Shown here in pieces: positions 1 to 7,466 of a stretch of 36,280 nt of DNA. This stretch comes from Pelagibacteraceae bacterium AG-390-D18 (GTDB taxonomy: Bacteria; Pseudomonadota; Alphaproteobacteria; Pelagibacterales; Pelagibacteraceae): the NCBI GenBank assembly GCA_003279715.1, contig QCGY01000014.1, positions 1 to 36,280 of the forward strand. The letters are read 5' to 3'. The notes below the pieces were generated by a model. The model searched no databases and was not told where the DNA came from. It was given only the letters and a program-made list of their open reading frames with translations. The translations under genes were made by a program, and so were the position numbers. Each line of letters starts with the position of its first letter. Position 1 is the stretch's first letter.

Positions 1-212
1 AAAGATTGCACTATAAATTGGAAATGTACGAAAAAAGTAAAAATGTTCTCTCTGCAACAACTGAGGTTTTAGCTTTATATATTAACTTAGATTTGAGAAA
101 AGTAGCAGAATTTGAAAAAGAAAAAATACTGATAATGAACAATTTTATTGATGAAAATAAATCAAAATTTAAATTTGATAACTTGAAATTTTTAAATAAA
201 CTTAAAAAATAA
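1..212 (+). CDS. thioesterase-domain protein, C-terminal fragment (gene runs off left edge)
   Basis: The reading frame is open to the left edge, so only about the last 70 residues are present. The visible part resembles the last strands and C-terminal helix of a hotdog-fold acyl-CoA thioesterase: a hydrophobic strand with 'LSAT.EVLALYI.LD' followed by a charged helix and a lysine-rich end. The TTG at position 6 is internal and should not be taken as a start. The same kind of thioesterase domain is known as a C-terminal extension of L-carnitine dehydrogenases (3-hydroxyacyl-CoA dehydrogenase type) in some alphaproteobacteria. The quaternary-amine flavour of the next genes makes that possible, but the upstream sequence is missing. 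The next gene starts only 10 nt downstream, so this is probably an operon member. Confidence 0.6.
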   Translation, partial: RLHYKLEMYEKSKNVLSATTEVLALYINLDLRKVAEFEKEKILIMNNFIDENKSKFKFDNLKFLNKLKK

Positions 213-222
213 CCTTAATTAA

Positions 223-1062
223 ATGAATACAGAAATAAAATTACTATCAGGTGCACTTGGTGCAGAAATTAAAGGAGTTGATTTAACTGATATTTCAGAT
301 GAAAATTTCAAAAAAATTAATGATTTGCTTTTAGAGCACAAAGTAATTTTTTTTAGAGACCAACCAATTACTAAAGATCAGCAGGTAGCTCTTGCAGAAA
401 AATTTGGTCCTTTAGAAACGCATGCTTATGTTAAAGGCTTAGAAAATTATCCAGAAATTGTAAGAATCATAAAGGGTAAAGAAGAAAAAAACCAATGGGG
501 TGAGAATTGGCATAGCGATGTAAGTTATAATGCTAAACCAACTAAAGCAGTAATTTTAAGATCATTAAAAATACCTCCTGTAGGAGGAGATACTTGTTTT
601 TCTAATATGGAATTAGCATGGGAAACATTAGATCCCAAAATTCAAGATAAAATTAAAAATAAAAAAGCTATCCATAGTTCACTTGGAGCAGAATTTTTTA
701 TTGATAATTACAAGTATATGGATGGTAATGAAAAAAGAAATTACGACTCATACTCTAACGAACATCCAATTGTTAGAACTCATCCAGAAACAGGTAAGAA
801 AATCCTTTATGTGAATTGGACATATACAAAACAAATTATTGGTATGGATAAAGAAGAAAGCGATCAAATATTAAAAGAAATATTTGAACATCAATCAAGA
901 TTAGATTTAACATGTAGATTTAACTGGACTAAAGATACTGTTGCTATCTGGGACAATAGAAGCGTTATTCATTACGCAATAGCAGATTTTTTTCCTGGAA
1001 GAGGTTTAGGTTATGAAAGAATAATGGATCGTATTGCAATTGAAGGTGACCACCCTCAATAA
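223..1062 (+). CDS. TauD/TfdA-family 2-oxoglutarate/Fe(II) dioxygenase
   Basis: This 279-residue protein matches the usual length of taurine/alpha-ketoglutarate dioxygenases. The HxD iron ligands are H97 and D99 (in 'NWHSDVSY') and the distal ligand is H250 (in 'SVIHYA'). The C-terminal 'RIMDR...GDHP' block aligns with the 2OG-binding arginine region of E. coli TauD, giving R266 and R270. Residues Gly-Gly-Asp-Thr in the middle fit the TauD core. The family couples decarboxylation of 2OG to hydroxylation of small substrates such as sulfonates, phosphonates and betaines, and it is cytosolic. The next gene, 5 nt downstream, is a PhnZ-like HD oxygenase. A 2OG oxygenase plus PhnZ pair is the arrangement of oxidative phosphonate cleavage systems (PhnY/PhnZ, TmpA/TmpB), so hydroxylation of the carbon later cleaved by the HD protein is a reasonable inference. 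Taurine itself is equally possible from sequence alone. Confidence 0.88.
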   Translation: MNTEIKLLSGALGAEIKGVDLTDISDENFKKINDLLLEHKVIFFRDQPITKDQQVALAEKFGPLETHAYVKGLENYPEIVRIIKGKEEKNQWGENWHSDVSYNAKPTKAVILRSLKIPPVGGDTCFSNMELAWETLDPKIQDKIKNKKAIHSSLGAEFFIDNYKYMDGNEKRNYDSYSNEHPIVRTHPETGKKILYVNWTYTKQIIGMDKEESDQILKEIFEHQSRLDLTCRFNWTKDTVAIWDNRSVIHYAIADFFPGRGLGYERIMDRIAIEGDHPQ

Positions 1063-1067
1063 TCTTA

Positions 1068-1604
1068 ATGCAAGTTGTAGATAAAATAATATCAAATTTT
1101 GTAAATAATAAATCTCTTTATATTGGTGAAAAAGTCACCATGTCGGAACACATGATACAAACTGCAATGCTAGCTGAAAAAGCAAAATGTGATGATAATT
1201 TAATTTGTTCATGTTTATTGCACGATTATGGTCATTTTATTTTAGAAAAACCAGAAGAGTTGGTTAAACTAAATGTAGACGGTCACCATGAAAATATAGG
1301 TTATGAATATTTAAAAAGTTTTTTTAAAAAAGAGATATTAGAGCCAATAAAATACCATGTTTTAGCAAAAAGATATTTGGCAAAAGATAAAAAGTACTTT
1401 GATCTTTTGTCAGATGCTTCTAAAACAAGCTTAAAACTTCAAGGTGGTGTATTAAATCAAGAGGAGAGTAATAAATTTGAAGCTCAAGAATATTTTAAAC
1501 CTTCAATACTTCTTAGAAAGTTTGATGAGGCAGCGAAAAGAATTGACCTTAAAATGAAATCTATTCATGACTATCAAAAGTTGCTAACTTCTAAACTTAT
1601 ATGA
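1068..1604 (+). CDS. PhnZ/TmpB-like HD-domain protein, probable diiron oxygenase
   Basis: 178 residues, HD fold. Residue spacing tracks the PhnZ oxygenase: Y18-x-x-E21 (the substrate-responsive Tyr and Glu), H28, H52-D53 with H56 ('HDYGH'), H74, H97 with K101, and R150-x-x-D153. These match my recollection of PhnZ Y24/E27, H34, H58/D59/H62, H80, H104/K108 and R158/D161 with near-constant offsets. The Y-x-x-E and the H-x3-K elements are not expected in ordinary HD phosphohydrolases, so a mixed-valence diiron oxygenase of the MIOX/PhnZ type is favoured. Members oxidise 1-hydroxyphosphonates and break the C-P bond. It lies 5 nt after a TauD-family oxygenase and overlaps the following GMC gene by 4 nt (ATGA). 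The actual substrate is unknown; a nucleotide-type HD hydrolase is the main alternative. Confidence 0.75.
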   Translation: MQVVDKIISNFVNNKSLYIGEKVTMSEHMIQTAMLAEKAKCDDNLICSCLLHDYGHFILEKPEELVKLNVDGHHENIGYEYLKSFFKKEILEPIKYHVLAKRYLAKDKKYFDLLSDASKTSLKLQGGVLNQEESNKFEAQEYFKPSILLRKFDEAAKRIDLKMKSIHDYQKLLTSKLI

Positions 1605-3181
1605 AATTTGATTATCTAATTATTGGAGCTGGTTCAGCTGGATGTGTTCTTGCAAATCGACTATCTAAAGATAGTCAAAATAACGTTGCTGTTTTTGAGG
1701 CTGGAAAACCAAGTGATATTTGGAAAGTTAATATGCCCCTTGCAATTCTTTATACAATGCATGATCCAAAATATAATTATAAATATTATTCAGAGCCAGA
1801 ACCTCATTTAAATAATAGAAATCTTTTTTGTCCAAGAGGAAAAATGATTGGGGGTTGCTCCGCTCATAATGGAATGGTTTATGTAAGAGGAAATCCAAAT
1901 GATTATGAAAGATGGGCTTCTTTTGGTTTGAAAGACTGGTCTTATGATAAAGTTTTACCCTATTTTAAAAAAATTGAAACTTGGTCAGAAGGGGAAAATG
2001 ATTACAGAGGTGGAAATGGAATTTTACCGGTAAACCAATCAAAAAATAAAAATCCTTTATTTAAAGCTTTTATAAATTCAGCCGGGGAAGCAGGTTATAA
2101 AATTAATGATGATATGAATGGTAAAGATCAAGAAGGTTTTGGTATGTACGATGTAACCATTCACAAAGGAGAGCGTGCAAGTGTCTCTAAATATTATTTA
2201 AATCCTGCAAAAAAAAGAAAAAATTTAAGTGTTTTTACTGATGCTTTTGTTGAGAAGATTATTTTCGATGGAAAAAAAGCAATTGGTATTGAAGTAAAAA
2301 TTAAAAATAAAGTTGAAAAAATTTATGCAAATAAAGAAGTTATCCTTAGTGGTGGTGCAATAAATTCTCCACAATTACTAATGCTTTCAGGAGTTGGACC
2401 AAGTGAACATCTTAAAGATAAAGGAATTGATGTCGTTCATAACCTTGAAGGTGTTGGAAGAAATTTACAAGATCACTTAGAAACATATGTTCAACAAGAG
2501 TGTAAAACTTCAGACACTCTATATTCTTATGTAAATAAGCTAAATATGATGAGAATAGGTATCCAGTGGTTTTTATCTAGAACCGGTCCCTGCTCTACTT
2601 CTTTTTTAGAAGCTGGTGGTTTTTGTAAATCTTCACCAGAAAGAGAATATCCAAATATACAATTTCATTTTTTCCCAGCTTTTGTAATTGATCATGGATT
2701 AGTTGATCCTGACCGTCATGGTTATCAACTTCATGCTAGCCCTAATCATCCAAAAAGTAGAGGTCATGTCACTTTAAATAGTTCTAACCCTTATGATTAT
2801 CCAAAAATTCAATTTAATTATTTAGAACATGAGGATGATCTTAAGCAAACAATAGAATGTATTCATGTAGCAAGAAATATTTTGGGTCAAAATTCATTAA
2901 AACCTTTTGCTGGAAAAGAAATTGGGCCTGGAGAAAATGTTCATACAAATGAACTATTTGAAGAATATATAAGATCCAAAGCTGAAACAGCTTATCACCC
3001 ATCATGCACTCTTAAAATGGGAGTGGATAATATGGCTGTAGTAGATGAAAAACTGAAAGTACACGGTCTAGAAAATATTAGAGTAGTCGATGCATCTGTG
3101 ATGCCTGAGATTACAAGTGGAAACCTAAACGCTCCAACATTAATGATAGCTGAAAGAGCTTCAGAATTTATTTTGGATTAA
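1601..3181 (+). CDS. GMC-family FAD oxidoreductase, choline dehydrogenase-like
   Basis: 526 residues. The N-terminal Rossmann motif 'IIGAGSAGCVLANRL' begins near residue 7, and the GMC signature 'RGKMIGGCSAHNGMVYVRG' lies near residue 80. The substrate-domain 'FLEAGGF' segment carries E337. The C-terminal FAD/active-site block has H466 in 'AYHPSCT' and N510 in 'GNLNAPT', the His/Asn pair that choline oxidase uses for alcohol oxidation. The length is close to BetA (about 550). It probably oxidises a primary alcohol to an aldehyde or acid, feeding electrons to the respiratory chain. Choline is the best-known substrate, but the family is broad and no BetB-type dehydrogenase is next to it. It overlaps the HD gene by 4 nt and converges with the ureohydrolase gene, overlapping its 3' end by 14 nt. 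Confidence 0.85.
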   Translation: MKFDYLIIGAGSAGCVLANRLSKDSQNNVAVFEAGKPSDIWKVNMPLAILYTMHDPKYNYKYYSEPEPHLNNRNLFCPRGKMIGGCSAHNGMVYVRGNPNDYERWASFGLKDWSYDKVLPYFKKIETWSEGENDYRGGNGILPVNQSKNKNPLFKAFINSAGEAGYKINDDMNGKDQEGFGMYDVTIHKGERASVSKYYLNPAKKRKNLSVFTDAFVEKIIFDGKKAIGIEVKIKNKVEKIYANKEVILSGGAINSPQLLMLSGVGPSEHLKDKGIDVVHNLEGVGRNLQDHLETYVQQECKTSDTLYSYVNKLNMMRIGIQWFLSRTGPCSTSFLEAGGFCKSSPEREYPNIQFHFFPAFVIDHGLVDPDRHGYQLHASPNHPKSRGHVTLNSSNPYDYPKIQFNYLEHEDDLKQTIECIHVARNILGQNSLKPFAGKEIGPGENVHTNELFEEYIRSKAETAYHPSCTLKMGVDNMAVVDEKLKVHGLENIRVVDASVMPEITSGNLNAPTLMIAERASEFILD

Positions 3182-4151
3182 CACAGATTAAGCAGATTAT
3201 TTCAAACATAATTGCTGCAGCAACCATAGATGTAATTTGATTTGGATTATCTTTTGTTGGCATTAAGCAAGCAACATCACCACCAATAACGTTTTTTCCT
3301 TTTAAACATTGAATGAGTTTTCTTGCCTCATCCATATTAAAACCTCTATATGCTGACTCTATATTTGCAACCCCTGGTGCAACGGTGGGGTCTAAACAAT
3401 CTAAATCAAAAGTTATGTAAATAGGATTATCTCCTATTCTATCTAAAATCTTTTTTACACATTTTTCATGTCCCCACTCTCTATACTCATCCATAGTAAT
3501 TACTTGGTAACCATTATCATAACTTGCCTGTAACCAATCTAACGTTCTTGGATTTCCTCTAATTCCAATTTGAGTACTTGTATGAGGATCTACATTTCCT
3601 TGTTTAACTAAATATGATGCCCAATGTGCTGCTGATTTTTTTGCACCTAAAAAATGATCTAATTTTTCAAAACAATCTGTATGTGCATCAAAATGAAGAA
3701 ATGTAATTTTTTTTCCTTTAGTTAGTTTAGAATTTTTTTTTGCTAAACTTTGAACAATTCCTCCTGTGATAGAATGGTCTCCACCAATTGATACAACTGG
3801 CTTTTCTGCTTGTTCAATTTGATCATAAAAAGCAGAAATTCTCTCAATACATTTTTCATTGTTATTTGCTTCAGGAAAAGGAACATCACCTAAATCATGA
3901 ATTTTTTTCATTTTCCAAGGGTCAATTCCGTAATCTAAATGTGATCTTTTAAGCATTGCTGAAATATTTCTTACAGCTCGAGGACCTAAATGCTGATCTC
4001 TTTCGGTAGTACCATTTCCTGTGCTATGTGGAACACCCACTAAGGCAATATCACAGTTTTTTGGATCAGGATCATTTTTGCATCTAAATAAAGTGGGAAT
4101 ACCCCACCAATAAAGAGTATCCATCATTATTTGATCTTCTTCTGAAATCAT
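3168..4151 (-). CDS. ureohydrolase (agmatinase/arginase family), substrate uncertain
   Basis: 327 residues with the complete binuclear metal site of the arginase fold: H126 in 'GGDHS', D155/H157/D159 in 'HFDAHTD', and D249/D251 in 'FDLDCLDP'. The enzyme should hydrolyse a guanidino group to urea plus an amine. Substrate-specificity loops are unlike textbook SpeB: the early loop reads 'HSTGNGTTERDQHLGPRAV' where agmatinases usually have a Gly-Thr/Arg-Pro-Gly-containing loop. After the last metal ligands it reads 'PTVAPGVANIESAYRG' rather than 'PAFAPGTGTPEPGG'. Guanidinobutyrate, guanidinopropionate, agmatine or free guanidine are all open. It is divergent from the EamA gene at 4205 (53 nt apart). 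Confidence 0.85.
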   Translation of the reverse strand: MISEEDQIMMDTLYWWGIPTLFRCKNDPDPKNCDIALVGVPHSTGNGTTERDQHLGPRAVRNISAMLKRSHLDYGIDPWKMKKIHDLGDVPFPEANNNEKCIERISAFYDQIEQAEKPVVSIGGDHSITGGIVQSLAKKNSKLTKGKKITFLHFDAHTDCFEKLDHFLGAKKSAAHWASYLVKQGNVDPHTSTQIGIRGNPRTLDWLQASYDNGYQVITMDEYREWGHEKCVKKILDRIGDNPIYITFDLDCLDPTVAPGVANIESAYRGFNMDEARKLIQCLKGKNVIGGDVACLMPTKDNPNQITSMVAAAIMFEIICLICVNPK

Positions 4152-4204
4152 AATTTAATATTGCACAATTAATAAAAATATAAAGAAGAAAAGTTCTATG
4201 TTAT

Positions 4205-5164
4205 ATGGGGCGAATGCCTAGACAAAATAATAATCCAAAAGGAATATTATACATCTTGTTAGCCATGATGGTTTTTTCAGTACAGGACGGAATTATGAAA
4301 CATATTTATAATTTTGTTTCACTTTATGAAGTTTACTTAGTTAGAACTGTAATAAGTTTTGTACTTATTCTAACATTTTTAATACTCACAAAAAAACCCA
4401 TAGTATTTAAAAGTAAATATCCAGTTTTAACTTTTTTTCGTGTAATACTTTTTTTCTTTGGCTTTAGTTCTTTTTATATTTCTTTAACAGTACTACCACT
4501 TGGCACTGCTACAGCTTTATTTTTTGTTACTCCATTTTTAATTACAATATTTGCTCATTTTTTTTTGAAAGAAGAAATAGGAATCAGAAGATGGTCTGCT
4601 GTAGTTGTTGGATTTATTGGAGTTTATATAACTTTAAATCCTGATTTCAGTAATTTTAACTATTTAAGCTTACTGCCTATTTTATGTGCATTTTGTTATT
4701 CATTATCGATGATAATAATAAAAAAAACATCTGATAAAGATAGCGTTTATACACAAACATTTACATTTTACATTGGTGCAATAATTTTAAGTATAATTTT
4801 TTATTTCATTATTGGAGATGGTCAATACAACACTTCAGATCATCCAGCTTCTCAATTTATATTTAGGGAATGGTTTGTTGATTTTAATAGTAGTATTCTT
4901 CTAATGAGTGTAACTGGAGTTACAGCTACCGTAGCTTTTCTTTTATTATTTACAGCTTATAGCATAGCTTCTCCATCTGTAATTTCACCTTTTGAATATT
5001 CAATATTATTTTGGTCACCATTATTAGGATGGTTATATTTTGATGAAATACCAACATTAAGTACCGTGATAGGAATTTTAATAATTGTATCAAGTGGTAT
5101 TTATATTTTCATACGTGAAAAAGCTCAAGATCAATCTATAGCTACAGAAAAACCTCTTAGGTAA
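4205..5164 (+). CDS. EamA-family (DMT) transporter
   Basis: 319 residues, about ten hydrophobic helices arranged as two EamA repeats, the usual DMT permease size. A short basic N-terminus (Arg/Gln/Asn-rich, residues 1-12) precedes the first helix, and a hydrophilic tail (last ~18 residues) follows the last. A purine-rich stretch before the ATG is a weak Shine-Dalgarno; an in-frame ATG at 4214 is a second possible start. Family members export or import amino acids, metabolites and drugs, and the direction cannot be read from sequence. It ends with TAA directly abutting the ATG of the next oxygenase gene, so the two are surely co-transcribed. It is one of three EamA genes in the window, none obviously duplicated from another. 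Confidence 0.85.
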   Translation: MGRMPRQNNNPKGILYILLAMMVFSVQDGIMKHIYNFVSLYEVYLVRTVISFVLILTFLILTKKPIVFKSKYPVLTFFRVILFFFGFSSFYISLTVLPLGTATALFFVTPFLITIFAHFFLKEEIGIRRWSAVVVGFIGVYITLNPDFSNFNYLSLLPILCAFCYSLSMIIIKKTSDKDSVYTQTFTFYIGAIILSIIFYFIIGDGQYNTSDHPASQFIFREWFVDFNSSILLMSVTGVTATVAFLLLFTAYSIASPSVISPFEYSILFWSPLLGWLYFDEIPTLSTVIGILIIVSSGIYIFIREKAQDQSIATEKPLR

Positions 5165-6133
5165 ATGACAAAAAACATAATTCCTACTATTAATATTTCA
5201 TCTATAGTAAAAAATGGTTTTGACAATTCAAAATCAATTATAGCTATTAATAAAATTAGAAATGCTTGTATTAATATTGGTTTTTTTCAAATTACAGGTC
5301 ATGGTATAAGTCAAAAAGATATTAAAAATATTTGTAAAATTGGAAATAAATTTTTTAATTCATCTGAAAAAAATAAAAAAAAATTAGCTCCAAAAAAGTG
5401 GAATAAAAAAAATAAGAATACATACAGAGGCTATTTTCCAAATAGCGTTAATGGTAAAGAAGGATTGGATTTAGGTGATCTCAAAATAACACCTCATAAT
5501 TTAAAAAAATACAGATCTCCTTTTATAGAGTATCTGGACTTAAATAAATCTTTTGATAAATCTTCTATTAAAAGTCTGTCAAATTATTTTGATGATATTT
5601 TTTCTTTAGGTGAAATATTGTTTAAAGGAATAATTAAGCTTTATAACAAAGATGATAGTATCAGTAATAGAGCTTTCTCAAGACTTAAAACTTTAAGTAC
5701 ATTAAGATTTAATTACTATCCTAATCAAACTAAACCAGTTGAAATTTCAAAACAAGATGGTGTAGCTCTTGGATGTGAAACGCATGTTGATAGTGGAGTT
5801 TTTACTGTTCTTTACCAAGATAAAAAAGGTGGTCTTCAAGTACAAAATAGAAAAAATAAAAAATGGTATGATGTGCCATTTAATAAAAAAGCTTTAGTGG
5901 TAAATACAGGAAGATCATTAGAGCTTTTAAGTAAAGGAAAGTTTAAAGCAACAAATCATAGAGTGTTATGGAACAAAAGTAAGAGATTATCTGTTCCCTT
6001 TTTTTTTGAACCCTCTTACGACTTTAAAATGAATAAATGTTTCCTAAATTCAAAAGAAAATTCAAAATCAGGGCAGATATATGAAAAATTTTTAAATCGA
6101 TCTTTGATGAAATTTGTCGAATATCAACGGTAA
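5165..6133 (+). CDS. 2OG/Fe(II) oxygenase, isopenicillin N synthase-like
   Basis: 322 residues. The N-terminal DIOX_N-type segment includes 'GFFQITGHGIS' near residue 38, typical of the IPNS/gibberellin-oxidase subfamily. In the C-terminal 2OG-FeII_Oxy domain the iron ligands are H207-x-D209 ('THVDSG') and H265 ('TNHRV'), and the 2OG anchor is R274-x-S276 ('KRLSV'). All cofactor residues are present, so it should be active. Bacterial members hydroxylate, desaturate or cyclise small molecules, and the substrate cannot be predicted. The start codon immediately follows the stop of the EamA gene, suggesting a transporter/oxygenase pair. Base composition is extremely A-rich in the N-terminal half (poly-Lys/Asn). 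Confidence 0.85.
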   Translation: MTKNIIPTINISSIVKNGFDNSKSIIAINKIRNACINIGFFQITGHGISQKDIKNICKIGNKFFNSSEKNKKKLAPKKWNKKNKNTYRGYFPNSVNGKEGLDLGDLKITPHNLKKYRSPFIEYLDLNKSFDKSSIKSLSNYFDDIFSLGEILFKGIIKLYNKDDSISNRAFSRLKTLSTLRFNYYPNQTKPVEISKQDGVALGCETHVDSGVFTVLYQDKKGGLQVQNRKNKKWYDVPFNKKALVVNTGRSLELLSKGKFKATNHRVLWNKSKRLSVPFFFEPSYDFKMNKCFLNSKENSKSGQIYEKFLNRSLMKFVEYQR

Positions 6134-6147
6134 TTCACATTAAGCCA

Positions 6148-6175
6148 TTGAATATTTGTAATTACATTTTATAAA
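6148..6175 (+). promoter_or_regulatory. possible sigma70 promoter for the GlpD-like gene
   Basis: TTGAAT (6148-6153) and TATAAA (6170-6175) are separated by 16 nt, resembling -35 and -10 elements. They lie just upstream of the ATG at 6192 in the 58-nt gap that follows the oxygenase gene. The match is partial (4/6 and 5/6) and the region is AT-rich, so this is tentative. Confidence 0.35.
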
Positions 6176-6191
6176 CAATAAACAATTTTAA

Positions 6192-7343
6192 ATGTCTAAA
6201 GTATTTGATTTATTCATAATAGGTGGTGGTATAAACGGAGCAGGTATTGCAAGAGATGCTGCGGGCAGAGGTTTGTCTGTTTGTTTAGCTGACAAAGGTG
6301 AGATTGGAGGAGCAACTTCTTCTTGGTCTACAAAATTAATTCATGGTGGCCTTCGTTATTTAGAAAATTATGAATTTAAATTAGTAAGAGAGTCTCTAAT
6401 TGAAAGAGAAATAGTGTATAAAATTGCTAAACCTATTTCAAAACCAATTCCTTTCATTATTCCTTATGTTGATAAAATTCGACCAGCCTGGTTAATTAAA
6501 ATTGGTTTATTTCTATACGATAACTTAGGTGGCAAAAGCAATATACCAAAATCAAAAACATTAGATCTTAAAAAAAAATTTCCAAACATTCTTAAAGAAA
6601 AATATAAAACTGGTTTTCAATATTTTGATATTCAAATTGATGATAAAAAATTAACAAAGTTAAATGTAAAAGATGCAAAAAGAAATAAAGCTAAAATACT
6701 AGAATACAATAAAGTAAAAAAAGCTGAAATTATTGATAACGAATGGGTCATTAGTCTTCAAAGTGGAAAAAAAATAAAATCAAAAGTTTTAATAAATGCT
6801 TCTGGTCCCTGGATAAATGAAACTTTAAAGAAAAATATAAAAATTAAATCTAAGAAAAAAATAAGACTAGTTAAGGGAAGTCATATAATTACAAAAAAAT
6901 TGTATAAAGCTAATATCGCTTTCACATTTCAAAATACCGATAAAAGAATAATATTTGTCATACCTTATAATAGAAAATTTTCATTAATAGGAACTACAGA
7001 AGTAGAAGTTAAATCACCTGAAAATAAAGGGATATCAAAAACAGAAACTAAATATTTAATTAATTCAGTAAATAATTACTTAAATAAACAAATTAGTACA
7101 AAAGACATTGTAGATACTTATTCAGGGATCAGACCTCTAATTGAAGATTTTAATACAGCTTCTAAAGTTACTAGAGATTATGTTTTTGATTTAAAGGTTA
7201 TAAAAAAATTACCTCTATTGAATATTTATGGAGGAAAACTTACTACCTATAGAAAGCTGTCCGAAAAAGTCCTAATTGACCTTAAAAAGTTTTTACCTAA
7301 GACAAAAAAAGGTCCATGGACTGACAAAAAGAAGCTTTTTTAG
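6192..7343 (+). CDS. FAD-dependent glycerol-3-phosphate dehydrogenase-like protein, short form
   Basis: 383 residues. The N-terminus has the GlpD/DAO dinucleotide motif 'IIGGGINGAGIARDAAGRG' near residue 9, then 'TSSWSTKLIHGGLRYLE', a hallmark of GlpD. Near the C-terminus, 'DTYSGIRPLIED' and 'IYGGKLTTYRKLSEK' complete the FAD-binding DAO domain. The protein stops at 'GPWTDKK', right where the roughly 110-130-residue C-terminal DAO_C domain of E. coli GlpD (501 aa) would begin. It probably oxidises glycerol-3-phosphate or a related substrate at the membrane and passes electrons to quinone. The downstream 120 nt hold no in-frame continuation, so the gene looks naturally short rather than frameshifted. 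Specificity may therefore differ from true GlpD. Confidence 0.8.
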   Translation: MSKVFDLFIIGGGINGAGIARDAAGRGLSVCLADKGEIGGATSSWSTKLIHGGLRYLENYEFKLVRESLIEREIVYKIAKPISKPIPFIIPYVDKIRPAWLIKIGLFLYDNLGGKSNIPKSKTLDLKKKFPNILKEKYKTGFQYFDIQIDDKKLTKLNVKDAKRNKAKILEYNKVKKAEIIDNEWVISLQSGKKIKSKVLINASGPWINETLKKNIKIKSKKKIRLVKGSHIITKKLYKANIAFTFQNTDKRIIFVIPYNRKFSLIGTTEVEVKSPENKGISKTETKYLINSVNNYLNKQISTKDIVDTYSGIRPLIEDFNTASKVTRDYVFDLKVIKKLPLLNIYGGKLTTYRKLSEKVLIDLKKFLPKTKKGPWTDKKKLF

Positions 7344-7367
7344 ATTTCCCCTTCTTTAAAAAAGTGA

Positions 7368-7462
7368 TATCGTTATCCAATAAAGCGATACATAACTCGT
7401 CGTTAAAATCAAAGATTTACGAAAGTGGGATCGGTCGTCTTTAAATTAACTTTTAAAGGAGG
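7368..7462 (+). promoter_or_regulatory. structured leader with three inverted repeats and strong Shine-Dalgarno
   Basis: The 123-nt gap before the luciferase-like gene holds consecutive inverted repeats. TATCG/CGATA (7368-7372, 7386-7390) has inner TTAT/ATAA complementarity. CGT..AAATC/GATTTACG spans 7401-7421 with a 3-nt loop. CTTTAAA/TTTAAAG (7439-7445, 7452-7458) has a right arm that runs into the Shine-Dalgarno. The SD AAAGGAGG (7455-7462) is near-perfect, unlike most starts in this window. Folding could mask part of the SD. I do not recognise a known riboswitch class. Confidence 0.45.
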
Positions 7463-7466
7463 CTTT

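Noticed and set aside
1068-1604. Generic HD phosphohydrolase
   Set aside because: The extra Tyr/Glu, Lys and Arg positions match PhnZ-type oxygenases; hydrolase kept only as an alternative.
3168-4151. Confident agmatinase (speB) label
   Set aside because: Metal site fits the family but substrate loops do not support agmatine specifically.
7425-7466. GTG-started N-terminal extension of the luciferase-like monooxygenase
   Set aside because: The ATG at 7467 has a near-perfect SD and begins at the conserved first strand; the extension falls in the structured leader.
7344-7466. Known riboswitch (SAM-II/SAM-V, glycine, TPP)
   Set aside because: None of the core consensus sequences I know for these classes is present.
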